From: Methanococcoides vulcani
GTDB taxonomy: Archaea; Halobacteriota; Methanosarcinia; Methanosarcinales; Methanosarcinaceae
DNA: 64,000 bases
Assembly (NCBI RefSeq): GCF_900111645.1
Contig: NZ_FOHQ01000001.1
Location: 1-64,000, forward strand
Direction: 5' to 3'
Each line of letters begins with the position of its first letter. The first letter of the stretch is position 1. The notes under the pieces are model-generated. The model searched no databases. It was given only the letters and a program-made list of their open reading frames with translations, and was not told the origin of the DNA. Shown one piece after another: positions 48,420-58,407 of this stretch. The position numbers and the translations under genes are program-made.

Positions 48420-51086
48420 TCATTTTGCAGAAATGGAAGAACTGTTCGTGATGGGATCTTTCTCAACTACGAACACATGGTCTGCAGAATCGATCAGTGA
48501 CTCATCATGTGATACTATCAGGATCTGACCAACCCCGACGTCCCGCATCATGTCAATAAGTTTTATCAGCTGATGGACGTGTCCGCGATCAAGGAAAACA
48601 GTGGGCTCGTCCAGTATCAGGGGAGGGAGCTCAGAACTGCCTGTAGTTCCGGGTGAATGTGATAATAAACGATAGATGGCACACCTTAGCACAAGGTTGA
48701 ATATCGCTCTTTCTCCTCCACTTAACAATTTAGGTTCAAGGGCAGTGCCATCCTTTTCATAGATGGTAAGATTGTACTCCTGATCAAGCTTGATGTGCGA
48801 GTATGCATTGTTGGTGTACATGAAAGAGAATATCTCATTGAGTAACCTGTCAAGCGCATCAATGTTCTTTGCACGCAGTTCAGCACGCAGGCGAATGTAC
48901 ATGGTCTCAAGCTCTTCCGCATCATTGTAGACGGCTGCGAGGAACTCCTTTTTATTGGTAAGCATCCTGTGCTTTTGCTTAAGCTCATTAAGCCTCTTGA
49001 TCTCACCTTCGACGCGCCCCACTTCCTTATGAAGTTCCTTTATCCTCAGGTTAAACTTCTCCAGTTCGGAAACGATACCTTTGTATGCACTATCGTACTG
49101 CATCTTTTCGGTTCGGAGCTTGTCTATATCGACATCACCAAGTACCTTTTCGAGCTGGTCAAGACGTTGCTTCCGGTCCTTTATCTGCTCTTCGAACAGT
49201 CCGACCTTTTCCAGCCCGTTATTTATCCTATCCTGGGATCGCTGCATATCGTTCTGGACTTTCCTGATCTCAAGCTGGTTAGTTCGTATCTTTCTTGCAA
49301 TATCGAGCTTATCTTTTACAACTTTGTGAGAATTCATCGCAGCAGTTTCATCTTTTCCCAGAGTAACAATATCTTCTTTGATCTTCCTGATCGATATCGT
49401 GACCTCACTGATCTGCTCTTTAAGACCACTTTCCTTCTCCTTCTCTTCCCTGATGGATATGTGGTTCTCTTCGATCAGTTTCTCATTGGCAGCGATGTCT
49501 TTCTTCTTTATCTGGGTCAGGTGATCGTTCTCTGCGATCCTTTTTGCAATTTCTTTTGCATTCCTGACACGTTCCACTTTTGTTTCCACATCTGCCTGTT
49601 CGGAACGTATGCTCTGGAGCTCGTTCAACAGACCAGCTTTTTGTTCTTCATCCTCTGCTGTTTCTTCGCATATCTTTGAGCCTTTAAGGTCCTGTCCGCA
49701 GGTGGGACATAATCCCTTATCCAGTAGCTCCTTAGCTTTCTTCACCCTTTTTTCAAGTTCTGTAAGGGTGGCAAACTTTTCCCTTTCTTTTCCATGAAGC
49801 TGTTTTTGCTTCATGCTCAGAAGTTCAGCAATATCATCTATATTTTCGAGCTTATCAGCAGGGAATCCAAGTTCTGAGGCTTCTTTTGATCTGTTCTCGT
49901 TCTCATCATCCAGTTTCCTGCTGTCTGCAGAAAGTCTTTCAATATCTTCCTGAATGCTTTTGATCTTAGCTTCCTTATTCTGTATGGCAATGGAAGTCTT
50001 CTTCACCTGTTCATTCAGGTTAAGCAGGAATTCATTCTGTGATCGCTCACTGCTTTGTGCCAGCTCTCTCTTTTTGACAATACTGCTGACCACATCCCGG
50101 GCACTGACTTCTTCTTTTTCTATGGATACAGCATAATTCTCAATATCAGCGTCATCAGGGATATTTATCCGCGTAGAAAGGTCGGCATTTGCACTTTGAA
50201 GCTGCTGGACTTCCTGCCTGCCGGAACTTACAAGGTTCCTGCCCTTTTCCATTTCGCTGTATGTTACCGTTACCTTTGACTTGAAGCCCCTTATCTCAAC
50301 ATCGATCGCTTTCTTTTGCTCCTGGGTTTCTGTGTATCTGCTTATCCTCTCTTCAATGGATTCCACAATTCCCCTGGCACGCTCTTTCTTTGCATCAAGA
50401 TCAGAAATTTTCGCTCCGGTCTCATTCATCTCAGTTTTGACAGTGTTAAGCACCTGATATGGGTCCAGGGTTTCAATTTGTTCGATATCTGCAACATTGT
50501 CCTTGATGCGCGCATCTGTTTCTCTCTGGTGCCTTCCCACGCCTTTCCTTGCACTACTTGCACGCTCCCTGTACTCTTCCAGTTTCCCTATCTGAAGCAG
50601 GTCATCGATCATACGCTGTCGGTCCTTTGTCTTTGCGTTGATCAGTACATCGATCTCTCCCTGCCGGATGTACACACAGTTCTTGTAGGATTCCTCGTCC
50701 ATCTTCAGAAGCGCTTTTACAGCTTCATAGGTCTGGCTGGCCTGATCGACCATGATATCCCCGTCGATCTTGAAGACCGACCTGTTGTTAGATGCACTTC
50801 CGGTTTTGGGATTTACCTTGTACCCCTGTTCAATGTTGTATTCATGCCCTTTGTTATCAAAATCAACTATTATGGATGCCTTTGTGGCACCCTTGCGGAT
50901 AATGTCCGAGAGCACGAAATCCTTTGAAAGGGTGCGGCTGCCGAAAAGTCCTGTGAAACATGCTTCCAGCAGGCTGGATTTCCCGCTCCCGTTCACACCG
51001 GATACCACGGTGACACCATCCTCGAAGCTGATGTCAAGGTCCTTGTAGCTCCTGATGTTCTCAACACGTACCCTTTTCAGTTTCAC
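48420..51086 (-). CDS. rad50: DNA repair ATPase Rad50
   Basis: The 888-aa protein has Walker A GVNGSGKSSLLEA at ~32, FVLSDIIRKGATKASI, the Q-loop YIRQGEID, long coiled coils with a CxxC zinc hook (GLCPTCGQDL at ~455), and the C-terminal signature LLSGGERAIFNLVL, LILDEPTVFLDRG and VSHDE. It works with Mre11 on DNA double-strand breaks. GTG start overlaps the mre11 stop (GTGA), so the two are coupled. Confidence 0.97.
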   Translation of the reverse strand: MKLKRVRVENIRSYKDLDISFEDGVTVVSGVNGSGKSSLLEACFTGLFGSRTLSKDFVLSDIIRKGATKASIIVDFDNKGHEYNIEQGYKVNPKTGSASNNRSVFKIDGDIMVDQASQTYEAVKALLKMDEESYKNCVYIRQGEIDVLINAKTKDRQRMIDDLLQIGKLEEYRERASSARKGVGRHQRETDARIKDNVADIEQIETLDPYQVLNTVKTEMNETGAKISDLDAKKERARGIVESIEERISRYTETQEQKKAIDVEIRGFKSKVTVTYSEMEKGRNLVSSGRQEVQQLQSANADLSTRINIPDDADIENYAVSIEKEEVSARDVVSSIVKKRELAQSSERSQNEFLLNLNEQVKKTSIAIQNKEAKIKSIQEDIERLSADSRKLDDENENRSKEASELGFPADKLENIDDIAELLSMKQKQLHGKEREKFATLTELEKRVKKAKELLDKGLCPTCGQDLKGSKICEETAEDEEQKAGLLNELQSIRSEQADVETKVERVRNAKEIAKRIAENDHLTQIKKKDIAANEKLIEENHISIREEKEKESGLKEQISEVTISIRKIKEDIVTLGKDETAAMNSHKVVKDKLDIARKIRTNQLEIRKVQNDMQRSQDRINNGLEKVGLFEEQIKDRKQRLDQLEKVLGDVDIDKLRTEKMQYDSAYKGIVSELEKFNLRIKELHKEVGRVEGEIKRLNELKQKHRMLTNKKEFLAAVYNDAEELETMYIRLRAELRAKNIDALDRLLNEIFSFMYTNNAYSHIKLDQEYNLTIYEKDGTALEPKLLSGGERAIFNLVLRCAIYRLLSHSPGTTGSSELPPLILDEPTVFLDRGHVHQLIKLIDMMRDVGVGQILIVSHDESLIDSADHVFVVEKDPITNSSSISAK

Positions 51087-52534
51087 AGGTAGTCCCCCAG
51101 ATTGTATTGCTTTGGTTTCGGGGCTTCAACTTTCTTTTTCGTTGGAGCACTGTTCCCCGGTGGTTCGGATAGTTCTTCTTCTGTTTCTTCACATGTTCTT
51201 GATAGCTCGGCTTCATCCTGGCTAATAATGTCTTCTGGGGCAGTACCCTTTTCAGTTCCAGTGCTTGCATTATATTCGTCAGTATTTTCTGCGACCTTCT
51301 GATCATTAACAGATTCGAGGGCATAAATTTCATCGACTGGGGTTCCAGTTTCCGTATCAGCGTCGGTTTCTGTATTCTTTGGGATCATGTGGGTGCCCGG
51401 CTGCATGAAATCAATGCTTGAAAGCAGGTTCCCGATTCGCGTTTCAGCTTCAAGGTCGACCTTTGTCTTTGGAACGTCCGGATCCCTTACGATCTCATCG
51501 ATCATGATGCCGCCGCTGGTAAGTGTCATTTTCCTGATCTCTCTTTTAACTGCCTCATCAGGGTCTGAAAAGGAAACCTCCACAGCCTTATCTTCCAGGA
51601 TATCTTCCCCGCGTCTCATGTCCCTGATCCGGGTGACAAGGGCATTCTGGCTCGCAAGGAACTCCTCTATCTCATTGTAGGATATGGCAACTTCCGGGTT
51701 TCCTGAAATGTCCACAAAGACAACCTTTTCAGAAACATCATATTCTTTGATGCTATTGATGATCAGCTCATAGGCAGTATCCCTGTCCCGGAGCTCAACC
51801 GGAATGAACAGGAACTCGCGGGTGAGGATGTTACGTCTGCCGATGTCGATGCCATTGTCATTTATCGTAATTATATTGTATGTGCGGGCATCGCTTTCTG
51901 ATGCACTGTTACGTTCTGTACTACCGCAATATGTCACCCAGGTCTGGTCGACCTTTGTCTTCTCATTTTTGTGATAATCTCCCAGCAGGATGGCATGTAC
52001 TTCAAAGGGAAGTCCTTTGATGACCTCCTCGCAATCCCACTCGCCAAAGGGGAATGGGGACATCAGCTGGTGCATTACTACAATGTTGTATTCTCCACAG
52101 TTCTCATCTGTGAATTTCGAATAATCAAAAAGTTGTATCTTCGATCTCGGGACATTGTCTATTCCGTAGATGGCAACATCTTCTATCCTGTATGGATCGG
52201 TCCCAAGCCGTATGGCGATCTCCATGCTTTCGAACAGGTCTAGCCATTGGGTATGCTGCTTGCTCTCGTGGTTTCCCACTATGGAAAGGAACGGGATATT
52301 GTATTGTTTCAGCTTTGAGAGTATATTGATGGTGTCAAGGATGTCCTCAAGTGTCGGGTTCCTTGAATCAAAGAGGTCACCTGCATGGATAACAGCATCC
52401 ATCTTCATCTCAACGGCATCGTCAATGACCCTGGAAAAAGCATCAATGAAATCCTGCCTGCGCACTTCACTATGGTACTGTCGGTATCCAATATGTGTGT
52501 CAGCAGTATGCAGTATTCTGATCTCCCTCTCCAT
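51083..52534 (-). CDS. mre11: DNA repair nuclease Mre11
   Basis: The 483-aa protein carries the phosphoesterase motifs HTADTHIGYRQY, HAGDLFDSRNP, VGNHESKQH, VMHQL and a variant HxH block LLGDYHKNEKT. The capping region (to ~380) is followed by a low-complexity acidic tail of ~100 residues (many Glu/Thr/Ser) ending PKPKQYNLGDYL. Metal-dependent endo/exonuclease acting with Rad50. First gene of the long minus-strand cluster. Confidence 0.96.
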   Translation of the reverse strand: MEREIRILHTADTHIGYRQYHSEVRRQDFIDAFSRVIDDAVEMKMDAVIHAGDLFDSRNPTLEDILDTINILSKLKQYNIPFLSIVGNHESKQHTQWLDLFESMEIAIRLGTDPYRIEDVAIYGIDNVPRSKIQLFDYSKFTDENCGEYNIVVMHQLMSPFPFGEWDCEEVIKGLPFEVHAILLGDYHKNEKTKVDQTWVTYCGSTERNSASESDARTYNIITINDNGIDIGRRNILTREFLFIPVELRDRDTAYELIINSIKEYDVSEKVVFVDISGNPEVAISYNEIEEFLASQNALVTRIRDMRRGEDILEDKAVEVSFSDPDEAVKREIRKMTLTSGGIMIDEIVRDPDVPKTKVDLEAETRIGNLLSSIDFMQPGTHMIPKNTETDADTETGTPVDEIYALESVNDQKVAENTDEYNASTGTEKGTAPEDIISQDEAELSRTCEETEEELSEPPGNSAPTKKKVEAPKPKQYNLGDYL

Positions 52535-52735
52535 GTCCCATTGTATAGTCCCTCATGTACTTTTAAGCTTGTTGTTTTGCCTATCTCGAAGGATTAATGC
52601 TAATAATGTCCAATTTTTATTATTGTGATGAGTTAAATTTAATATGTATTAGGCGTATCTTAAACATGTATTTTGACTATTATCGTTATCAGTTGACCGG
52701 TGGGGTCCGGTCGGTTTTAGAGGAGGGTACTAAAT

Positions 52736-53467
52736 ATGGTTTATACTATTGAATTTGGTGGGGTTGAAAGGGAACCTGGTATCAGGATGCTTCATGATAT
52801 GAAAGAGGTCGTCTGTGACAGGGAATGGTTCGATTCAGTAGATGACTTCGAACTCTATTATATGTTCAGGCATCTTTCCATGTCCGAGGCCGAACTTAAA
52901 ACTATCAACAAGCAGCACCTGCGTTATGACATTACGGTAATTCCTCCGGGAATGCTGGGGCGTGAGTTTGTCAAGACCGCAGGTCACTATCATCCGAACG
53001 TTCCGGGTGAGGAAATATCCTATCCTGAGGTATATCAGGTGCTTGAAGGAGAGGCAACCTACCTTTTGCAGAAGCATGAATTCGATGATATTGTCGATGT
53101 TGTTGTAATAAAGGCAAAAGCAGGGGATATTGCACTCATTCCTCCGGATTATGGTCATGTGACCATAAATGCATCCGATGAACCTCTGAAGATGGCTAAC
53201 TGGGTATGCTGTGACTTTGCTTCCAGTTATGCACCATTCAGGGATATGGCAGGTGGTGCATATTATCTGCTGGATAAAGGGTTTGTCAGGAATCCTTGTT
53301 ATGAGGACCTTCCTGAGCTAAGATATATCACTCCTGTAGATATTCCTGAATTTGGTCTTGAATGTGGCAGGGATATGTATGAACTCGTAAACGACACCGA
53401 AAAACTTCGGTTCCTGAAACAGCCACAGGACTTCGTTGGCGTATTTGAGAGCATTGTTACTATTTGA
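52736..53467 (+). CDS. pgi: Cupin-type phosphoglucose isomerase
   Basis: The 243-aa protein has a cupin core with the metal motif TAGHYHPN, GEEISYPEVYQVLEGEATYL and GDIALIPPDYGHVTINASDE, characteristic of archaeal metal-dependent phosphoglucose isomerase that interconverts glucose-6-phosphate and fructose-6-phosphate. It is about 50 residues longer than the shortest family members, mainly at the C-terminus. A GAGGAGGG ribosome site precedes ATG. Confidence 0.93.
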   Translation: MVYTIEFGGVEREPGIRMLHDMKEVVCDREWFDSVDDFELYYMFRHLSMSEAELKTINKQHLRYDITVIPPGMLGREFVKTAGHYHPNVPGEEISYPEVYQVLEGEATYLLQKHEFDDIVDVVVIKAKAGDIALIPPDYGHVTINASDEPLKMANWVCCDFASSYAPFRDMAGGAYYLLDKGFVRNPCYEDLPELRYITPVDIPEFGLECGRDMYELVNDTEKLRFLKQPQDFVGVFESIVTI

Positions 53468-53560
53468 GAACAATATTCTCAAATCTCGTAGAAGTGTTCG
53501 GGATACACAAAACTATAATAGGGTAATTTCCTTACTTTATGGAAATGACAAGGTGTCTCT

Positions 53561-54319
53561 ATGATCAATAAACCACATCGTGTCCAGTTCACTTCGTCAC
53601 GTATTGAAGACCTTATGTTCAGGACCACATTCGACCCGGTTGCAATGGCAGGTGATGTTATAGTCAATCTGTCTCTCATTAAGGGAGAAGATCTTGAATC
53701 GATTCTCGAGGTATACGCGCTGGCGATCCGGAGCGGATTATCGGTCAGTCCTTTCCTCAAGATCATCAAAGGGGGGGAGAGTATTGGCGATTTCAGGATA
53801 TCCAAGGGCGATGTGGGCATTGCCACAGTTTGCAGTATCACTATTGATGGTGTGCTCTTAAAAGGTGGTGTGATGATCAACCCTAAACTTGGAGGGGTCG
53901 TACAGATCAAGAACGGACACCCGGTGAGGTTTACTGATGTTGTGACCTATGTGAGCACAACCATAGACCCTCTTGAGGTCCTGATGTCGCAGGATGTCAC
54001 CTCTGTAACCCAGATGCTAAGAACAGGCTCGGGAAAGATCCTTGCCAATCTTCGTGAAGCACCATTGGTCGCAAGGGATGATCTTGATCATATTCTCTCC
54101 GATATGCTGGATGCAGGTATCAGTGGAATTATGGAAGTTGGGGAGCCAAACTCCCGCGTGCTTGATGTGCCGGTGGAGCGGGATCATCTCGGTGTTGTTG
54201 TCATTGGCGGGACCAACCCCATGGCAATGGCAAAGGAGCAGGGCTTTGAGGTTCGCACGAACGCGATGTCAACTTTGATAGACATAGATGAGATGAAACA
54301 CGTCGATGATTTTGTCTGA
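53561..54319 (+). CDS. nrpRII: NrpRII, nitrogen regulator subunit without DNA-binding domain
   Basis: The 252-aa protein is a single NrpR regulatory (DUF128) domain: [60 protein letters not shown] and [20 protein letters not shown]. It has no winged helix at its N-terminus. In Methanosarcina the repressor is split into NrpRI (DNA-binding) and NrpRII (this type), which together repress nif and glnA genes in ammonium and respond to 2-oxoglutarate. The NrpRI gene is not in the window. Confidence 0.88.
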   Translation: MINKPHRVQFTSSRIEDLMFRTTFDPVAMAGDVIVNLSLIKGEDLESILEVYALAIRSGLSVSPFLKIIKGGESIGDFRISKGDVGIATVCSITIDGVLLKGGVMINPKLGGVVQIKNGHPVRFTDVVTYVSTTIDPLEVLMSQDVTSVTQMLRTGSGKILANLREAPLVARDDLDHILSDMLDAGISGIMEVGEPNSRVLDVPVERDHLGVVVIGGTNPMAMAKEQGFEVRTNAMSTLIDIDEMKHVDDFV

Positions 54320-55708
54320 TCACTTTTTGCGCAATTGTTCACCAATAACAGAATCGAGCTTTTGCAGGAATTCTTCTTTTACATTGAATGGTATGGTGGC
54401 GCCTGCTGCGATATCGTGACCTCCTCCTGCGCCTCCTATCTCTGCTGTTGTCACTGCCATGGCTTCAGAGAGGTTGAGTCCTTTCCTGATCAGGTCCTGT
54501 GTTCCGCGGGCTGACACCTTGACACCTTCCTTCGAATCTGCAAAGGCTATTATCGGAAGGGAACGGTTTCCGACGATGGATGTGCTCATTCCTGCAATGA
54601 TGCCAACAATGGTCTCCATGATATTGGAACCTGCATCGAAATACTGGAGGTTGTTGAGTTCTGTGATGCCGTTCTCCTTGACGAACATGAGTCCGTTCAC
54701 AAGGTTCTGCCGGTGCTCGCTCAACAGCTGGCGGGCGGATTCATAAGCTTTGCCGCGATCGCCCATGCAGACTGCCAGGCCGATATCCGCATGTCCGTAG
54801 CGTGCTGTGGCGTTGAGCAAAGTGGAATATTCCGAAGCATCTCTCATTTCTGTGCCTTCCTTCTCTTTCATGAGCAGGTAGACCTCTCCAATGAGCCTCT
54901 CGATCTTGTAGGGTGGCAAACCTGAACGAAGGCAGTATTGCACAAGCGCGGAGACCACTTTCTGCTTATCATTTTGCTCAAGATCGATCCATCTTCTCCA
55001 GCGTTCATCCCCGCTGAAGCGTATTCCAAGGTCATGCAGGAACCCGATGCATGCATCTTCATTTCCGGTAAGTCCGGGAAGGTATGGGTCGGATGCGAAC
55101 TGGAGCAATTTGAAGACAGGACGCGTTTGTTTTCCAAAGAGCATTATGTCCTTCTCGTAATGCAGGCTGCCTTCCTTTACGCCCTCTTCGAGAATGTAGC
55201 GGTTAATTCCTGTAAGGTGTCCTTTTTTCAAATGCTGGAGGTCCCCTATGGCTCCGACTATGGCAAGGTCGGCAAGGTCCCTGTTATCCCCAAGGGCATT
55301 CGCAAGCATGTAGGTCATTCCGGAGCCGCTGAGCTCGTATGATCCATTGAAGCCGAAAAGATGGGGGTTTAAGTGATGTTCCAGTTCTCCCCTTGGTTGG
55401 TGATGGTCTGATATTACCGAATTTATGCCGTGTGAGTTGAGGGACTCTATCATGCCGCTCCCAAGGTCCGTGAAGATCGCAAGTTCCGGATTCTGGTTGG
55501 CGATAGCCTCAATTTCAATTTCATCCAGTTGCTTGACAAAATGGATGGAATGATCGATACCTGCCCTTTCAAGAGCTTTGCCAATGATCCCTGCTGATGT
55601 GAGACCGTCAGCATCTATGTGGGATACTACATATACAGAATTGGATTTGTGTATTTCAACCGAACACTTTAAAGCTTTTGACCTGATCTGTTGGATTTTT
55701 TCAATCAT
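54320..55708 (-). CDS. DHH/DHHA1 phosphoesterase (archaeal RecJ-like)
   Basis: The 462-aa protein has VSHIDADGLTSAGIIGKALE (motif I), AIFTDLGSGM (II), VISDHHQP (III, the DHH) and the DHHA1 motif GGAGGGHDIAAGATIPF at the end. This is the archaeal RecJ-like/GAN-associated nuclease group linked with the replisome; substrate could also be short oligonucleotides. Abuts the stop of nrpRII. Confidence 0.9.
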   Translation of the reverse strand: MIEKIQQIRSKALKCSVEIHKSNSVYVVSHIDADGLTSAGIIGKALERAGIDHSIHFVKQLDEIEIEAIANQNPELAIFTDLGSGMIESLNSHGINSVISDHHQPRGELEHHLNPHLFGFNGSYELSGSGMTYMLANALGDNRDLADLAIVGAIGDLQHLKKGHLTGINRYILEEGVKEGSLHYEKDIMLFGKQTRPVFKLLQFASDPYLPGLTGNEDACIGFLHDLGIRFSGDERWRRWIDLEQNDKQKVVSALVQYCLRSGLPPYKIERLIGEVYLLMKEKEGTEMRDASEYSTLLNATARYGHADIGLAVCMGDRGKAYESARQLLSEHRQNLVNGLMFVKENGITELNNLQYFDAGSNIMETIVGIIAGMSTSIVGNRSLPIIAFADSKEGVKVSARGTQDLIRKGLNLSEAMAVTTAEIGGAGGGHDIAAGATIPFNVKEEFLQKLDSVIGEQLRKK

Positions 55709-55730
55709 TTATATGCTCCAGTAAGATCTA

Positions 55731-56231
55731 TTATTCAATGATCCTTTTTCCGGCTCTCCATTTGACAGGCTCTATTAGATAATGCCCGCTCTTGCGTTCG
55801 ATGGGTGGGTATGTTTGTATCTCTTTGACCGTGTATTTGAGCGACGATTCGTCATGGAACCTGCTGTAAAGGTCATCCCATGGGATAATATGTGCTTTCC
55901 TTGCACACCCGGCACCCATTCTCAGTTCAACCGCCAGAAATCCGTTACGTCCGGATCTTCTCAGGAAGTCGGATATGCGGTCTATCTGGTGTGAACCTTT
56001 CTTATCTACTGTGAAATGCTGAGTAAAATAAAGTGCATTGGCACCTTTTTCAACTGATATGCTCTTACATTCTATGCCCATATAGTAGTCCGGGTTAAGG
56101 GAGTCTACCAGGACATCCAGAAACTGCGGTGTGAAGCGGTGCTGTTTGAGACGATGCGCTATCCCCCTTACGTTATTCTTTTCAAAAAAAGCATTGAACG
56201 ACTGTACAAGTTCCCTTTCGAATTCTGTCAT
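55731..56231 (-). CDS. PD-(D/E)XK nuclease-like protein (Hjc-like)
   Basis: The 166-aa protein has FEKNNVRGIAHRLKQHRFTP then QFLDVLVDS and YYMGIECKS, the Asp...Glu-x-Lys-type catalytic pattern of archaeal Holliday-junction-resolvase-like nucleases. It is longer than true Hjc, with an added C-terminal ~60 residues (AHIIPWDDLYSRF onward). Co-directional with the DHH gene 22 bases away, which fits a recombination or repair role. Substrate not proven. Confidence 0.75.
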   Translation of the reverse strand: MTEFERELVQSFNAFFEKNNVRGIAHRLKQHRFTPQFLDVLVDSLNPDYYMGIECKSISVEKGANALYFTQHFTVDKKGSHQIDRISDFLRRSGRNGFLAVELRMGAGCARKAHIIPWDDLYSRFHDESSLKYTVKEIQTYPPIERKSGHYLIEPVKWRAGKRIIE

Positions 56232-56337
56232 ATCATAACCCCATTATGTGTTTTTGTTTAGATACTATTTGCATCTTTTAAAATGTTGTTCTCTTAAGGC
56301 GGCGTTAAATTGATGTATTACTGATGTAATGTAGGGT

Positions 56338-56520
56338 GTGATGAACAAGAAAACAATGGAGATCGTTCTGAGCATAGGTTCAGTACTCATGTTTATTGTA
56401 ATGCTTATATTCGTGCACCTTGCTGAAATAGAGCCACAGGGGTATGGTTTTACGGCAGCTCTCATGTTGTTCGTACTGGCTGTATCTCTTGCTGGTATCA
56501 AAATAACACGCATTGACTAA
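56338..56520 (+). CDS. 60-aa small membrane protein
   Basis: Two hydrophobic helices (VLSIGSVLMFIVMLIFVHLA and YGFTAALMLFVLAVSLAGIK) joined by an acidic turn EIEPQG. Either of the two first Mets may start. A small, widespread type of membrane protein with no known role. It ends just before yjbQ. Confidence 0.65.
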   Translation: MMNKKTMEIVLSIGSVLMFIVMLIFVHLAEIEPQGYGFTAALMLFVLAVSLAGIKITRID

Positions 56521-56533
56521 GCAGATCAATATT

Positions 56534-56953
56534 ATGCCGGTTCTTACAAGATATCTGGAATATGATACAAAAGGTAATTCCGAGATCATCGATATCACTG
56601 ACGATGTCATAAGGTCTGTGAGCGGATCCGGAATTAATAATGGGATCGTTACTGTTTTTGCGGCAGGTTCTACTGTGGCAGTGACGACACTCGAGTATGA
56701 GTCCGGACTTATCCATGACCTGCAGCAGGCACTTGAACGTATAGCACCGAAGGACATCGAATATAAGCACAATGAACGATGGCACGATGGTAACGGCCAT
56801 TCTCATGTGCGTGCATCTCTTCTGGGGCAAAGTGAATCGTTCCCGTTGATCGATGGCAGTATGCTTCTTGGGACCTGGCAACAGGTAATATTCATCGATC
56901 TGGATAACAGAGCCCGGTCGCGCAAACTGGTCGTTCAGATCGTTGGTGAATGA
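56534..56953 (+). CDS. YjbQ/UPF0047-family protein
   Basis: The intact 139-aa family member: LTRYLEYDTKGNSEIIDITD, GIVTVFAAGSTVAVTTLEYE, GHSHVRASLLGQSESFPLID and LLGTWQQVIFIDLDNRARSR. Bacterial homologues have a weak thiamine-phosphate-synthase-like activity; the true role is debated. ATG 56534 gives PVLTRYLEY at the N-terminus. The decayed copy is at 461-808. Confidence 0.9.
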   Translation: MPVLTRYLEYDTKGNSEIIDITDDVIRSVSGSGINNGIVTVFAAGSTVAVTTLEYESGLIHDLQQALERIAPKDIEYKHNERWHDGNGHSHVRASLLGQSESFPLIDGSMLLGTWQQVIFIDLDNRARSRKLVVQIVGE

Positions 56954-56976
56954 ATCTATTTAAAAAGAGTGGAAAA

Positions 56977-57020
56977 GACCGTCCGTTGTGGGACAGTCCT
57001 CTATCGTTTTTAGCTTTTTT
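56977..57020 (+). terminator. Hairpin and T-runs after yjbQ
   Basis: GACCGTCC and GGACAGTC (7 of 8 pairs) with a GTTGTG loop are followed by CGTTTTTAGCTTTTTTG. A typical archaeal T-rich end for the yjbQ transcript. Confidence 0.55.
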
Positions 57021-57037
57021 GTTTTTCAATTGCAGTA

Positions 57038-57433
57038 TTACTGCTTCATAAGGAACTCTATGAAATCAGGACTGAGTCTTGTTTCCCGGACCATTTTCTC
57101 ATTGATCTCTTCTTCGGAAAGACCTTCGTTCCTGTAATCCTTTATGCGGTCGTAGACGCTCTGTGAGACTTCAGAGTACTCGTTGATATCTTTTCTGTGT
57201 CCCCATACGTCACCTTCAAGAAGGTTGATACCCTGCATTTCAAGATACATCTTGGCGGATTTGGATATTGTTTTCTTGTATGAGCTTGGGATGTGAAGTG
57301 CTTTAACACTAGGGCATTTTACAACTAATGAGAATATGTCTGTGTTTGATGGTCTGAATGCAAGGTGAACGATCTCTTCATTTTCACTTAATGACTGGAT
57401 TTCTTCTTTTGAACTTACAACTCTGATCTTCAT
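57038..57433 (-). CDS. DUF1699-family protein
   Basis: The 131-aa protein (KIRVVSSKEEIQSLSENEEI, VVKCPSVKALHIPSSYKKTI, GINLLEGDVWGHRKDINEYS) fits the DUF1699 family, which I know only from methanogens of the Methanosarcina group. Soluble, alpha/beta, ends with a helical region (YRNEGLSEEEINEKMVRETR). No function known. Confidence 0.75.
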   Translation of the reverse strand: MKIRVVSSKEEIQSLSENEEIVHLAFRPSNTDIFSLVVKCPSVKALHIPSSYKKTISKSAKMYLEMQGINLLEGDVWGHRKDINEYSEVSQSVYDRIKDYRNEGLSEEEINEKMVRETRLSPDFIEFLMKQ

Positions 57434-57696
57434 TTTAGTCACTTCCTTTTTTTAGAGTGTATCTATATTTTCCAAACCCATTTTCAAATATATTTACACA
57501 CAACGCATTATTGTATATACAACACCCACTTCTATATAAATATTATCGAACGATGGTACAAAAAATTACACGGTTTTATCATCTGATATACGAGTACTAT
57601 AAAAGAATTCGGCAGTTTTAAGATGGATCGTGTTGTTCTCACATTCAGGTTTAAGATGAAATTGTAATGATTCGATGATATTAAAGAGGGTATAGG

Positions 57697-58362
57697 ATGA
57701 GAAGTACACAGGTTGGTAATGTCCTTATAGAATGGCTCGGTCATGCCGGATTTATATTGAAAGGTCAGGGTAGGGTCGTATACATCGATCCGTATGTGCT
57801 GCCGGATGACTCTGGGTATGGTGATGAAGCGGATATTATATTGTTGACGCATGAACATTTTGATCATTGTGATCCTGCATCCATAAGGGAGGTGCGTGGA
57901 AGCACAACTACAACTCTCATTCCTGAAAAAATGAGCTTACAATTCAAGGGTGATGCAAGACGGATCGCTGAAGGTGATCTTCTGACCGGTGATCTTGCAA
58001 TAAAAGGTGTCAACATCGAAGTGGTACCTGCGTATAACCTGAACAAGCCCAATCATCCCCGCGGAGAAGGTGTGGGATATATTGTTGAGCTTGATGGTGT
58101 GAGAATATATCATGCAGGTGACACGGACCTCATCCCTGAAATGAAGGATCTGAAGGCAGATGTTGTCCTTCTTCCTATAAGTGCTCTTTATACTATGGGT
58201 GAAGAGGAAGCGGCAGATGCTGCTGTGCTTATAGGTCCGAAAGTTGCTATACCCATGCATTATGGTTGTGTGGAAGGCACGGAGTCTGACCCGCAAAGGT
58301 TTAAGGAGCTTGTGAACGAAAAGGACCCTCGCATCGAAGTTATCATTCTACGGGATAAGTAA
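57697..58362 (+). CDS. UPF0173-type metallo-beta-lactamase-fold hydrolase
   Basis: The 221-aa protein has LLTHEHFDHCDPAS (HxHxDH), HAGDTDLIPEM and IPMHYGCVEGT, the metal ligands of the UlaG/UPF0173 branch. A broad group of metal-dependent hydrolases without a defined substrate. A long AT-rich upstream region holds TATA-like sequence. Closely followed by rnp4. Confidence 0.9.
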   Translation: MRSTQVGNVLIEWLGHAGFILKGQGRVVYIDPYVLPDDSGYGDEADIILLTHEHFDHCDPASIREVRGSTTTTLIPEKMSLQFKGDARRIAEGDLLTGDLAIKGVNIEVVPAYNLNKPNHPRGEGVGYIVELDGVRIYHAGDTDLIPEMKDLKADVVLLPISALYTMGEEEAADAAVLIGPKVAIPMHYGCVEGTESDPQRFKELVNEKDPRIEVIILRDK

Positions 58363-58390
58363 GTAGGTACGTAAGTAAGCAAGTAAGATA
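58356..58390. repeat. Tetranucleotide (AAGT) slippage tract
   Basis: Between the hydrolase stop and rnp4 the sequence is a chain of AAGTA/GTAAG units (AAGTAAGTAGGTACGTAAGT and so on). It looks like a simple repeat that includes the stop codon and lies near the ribosome site of rnp4. Confidence 0.6.
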
Positions 58391-58407
58391 CACAAAGGTA
58401 TTTTTGT

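Noticed and set aside
56265-56513. Minus-strand gene between the nuclease and yjbQ
   Set aside because: The plus-strand frame here encodes a clear two-helix membrane peptide; the opposite frame has mixed composition and no start signal.
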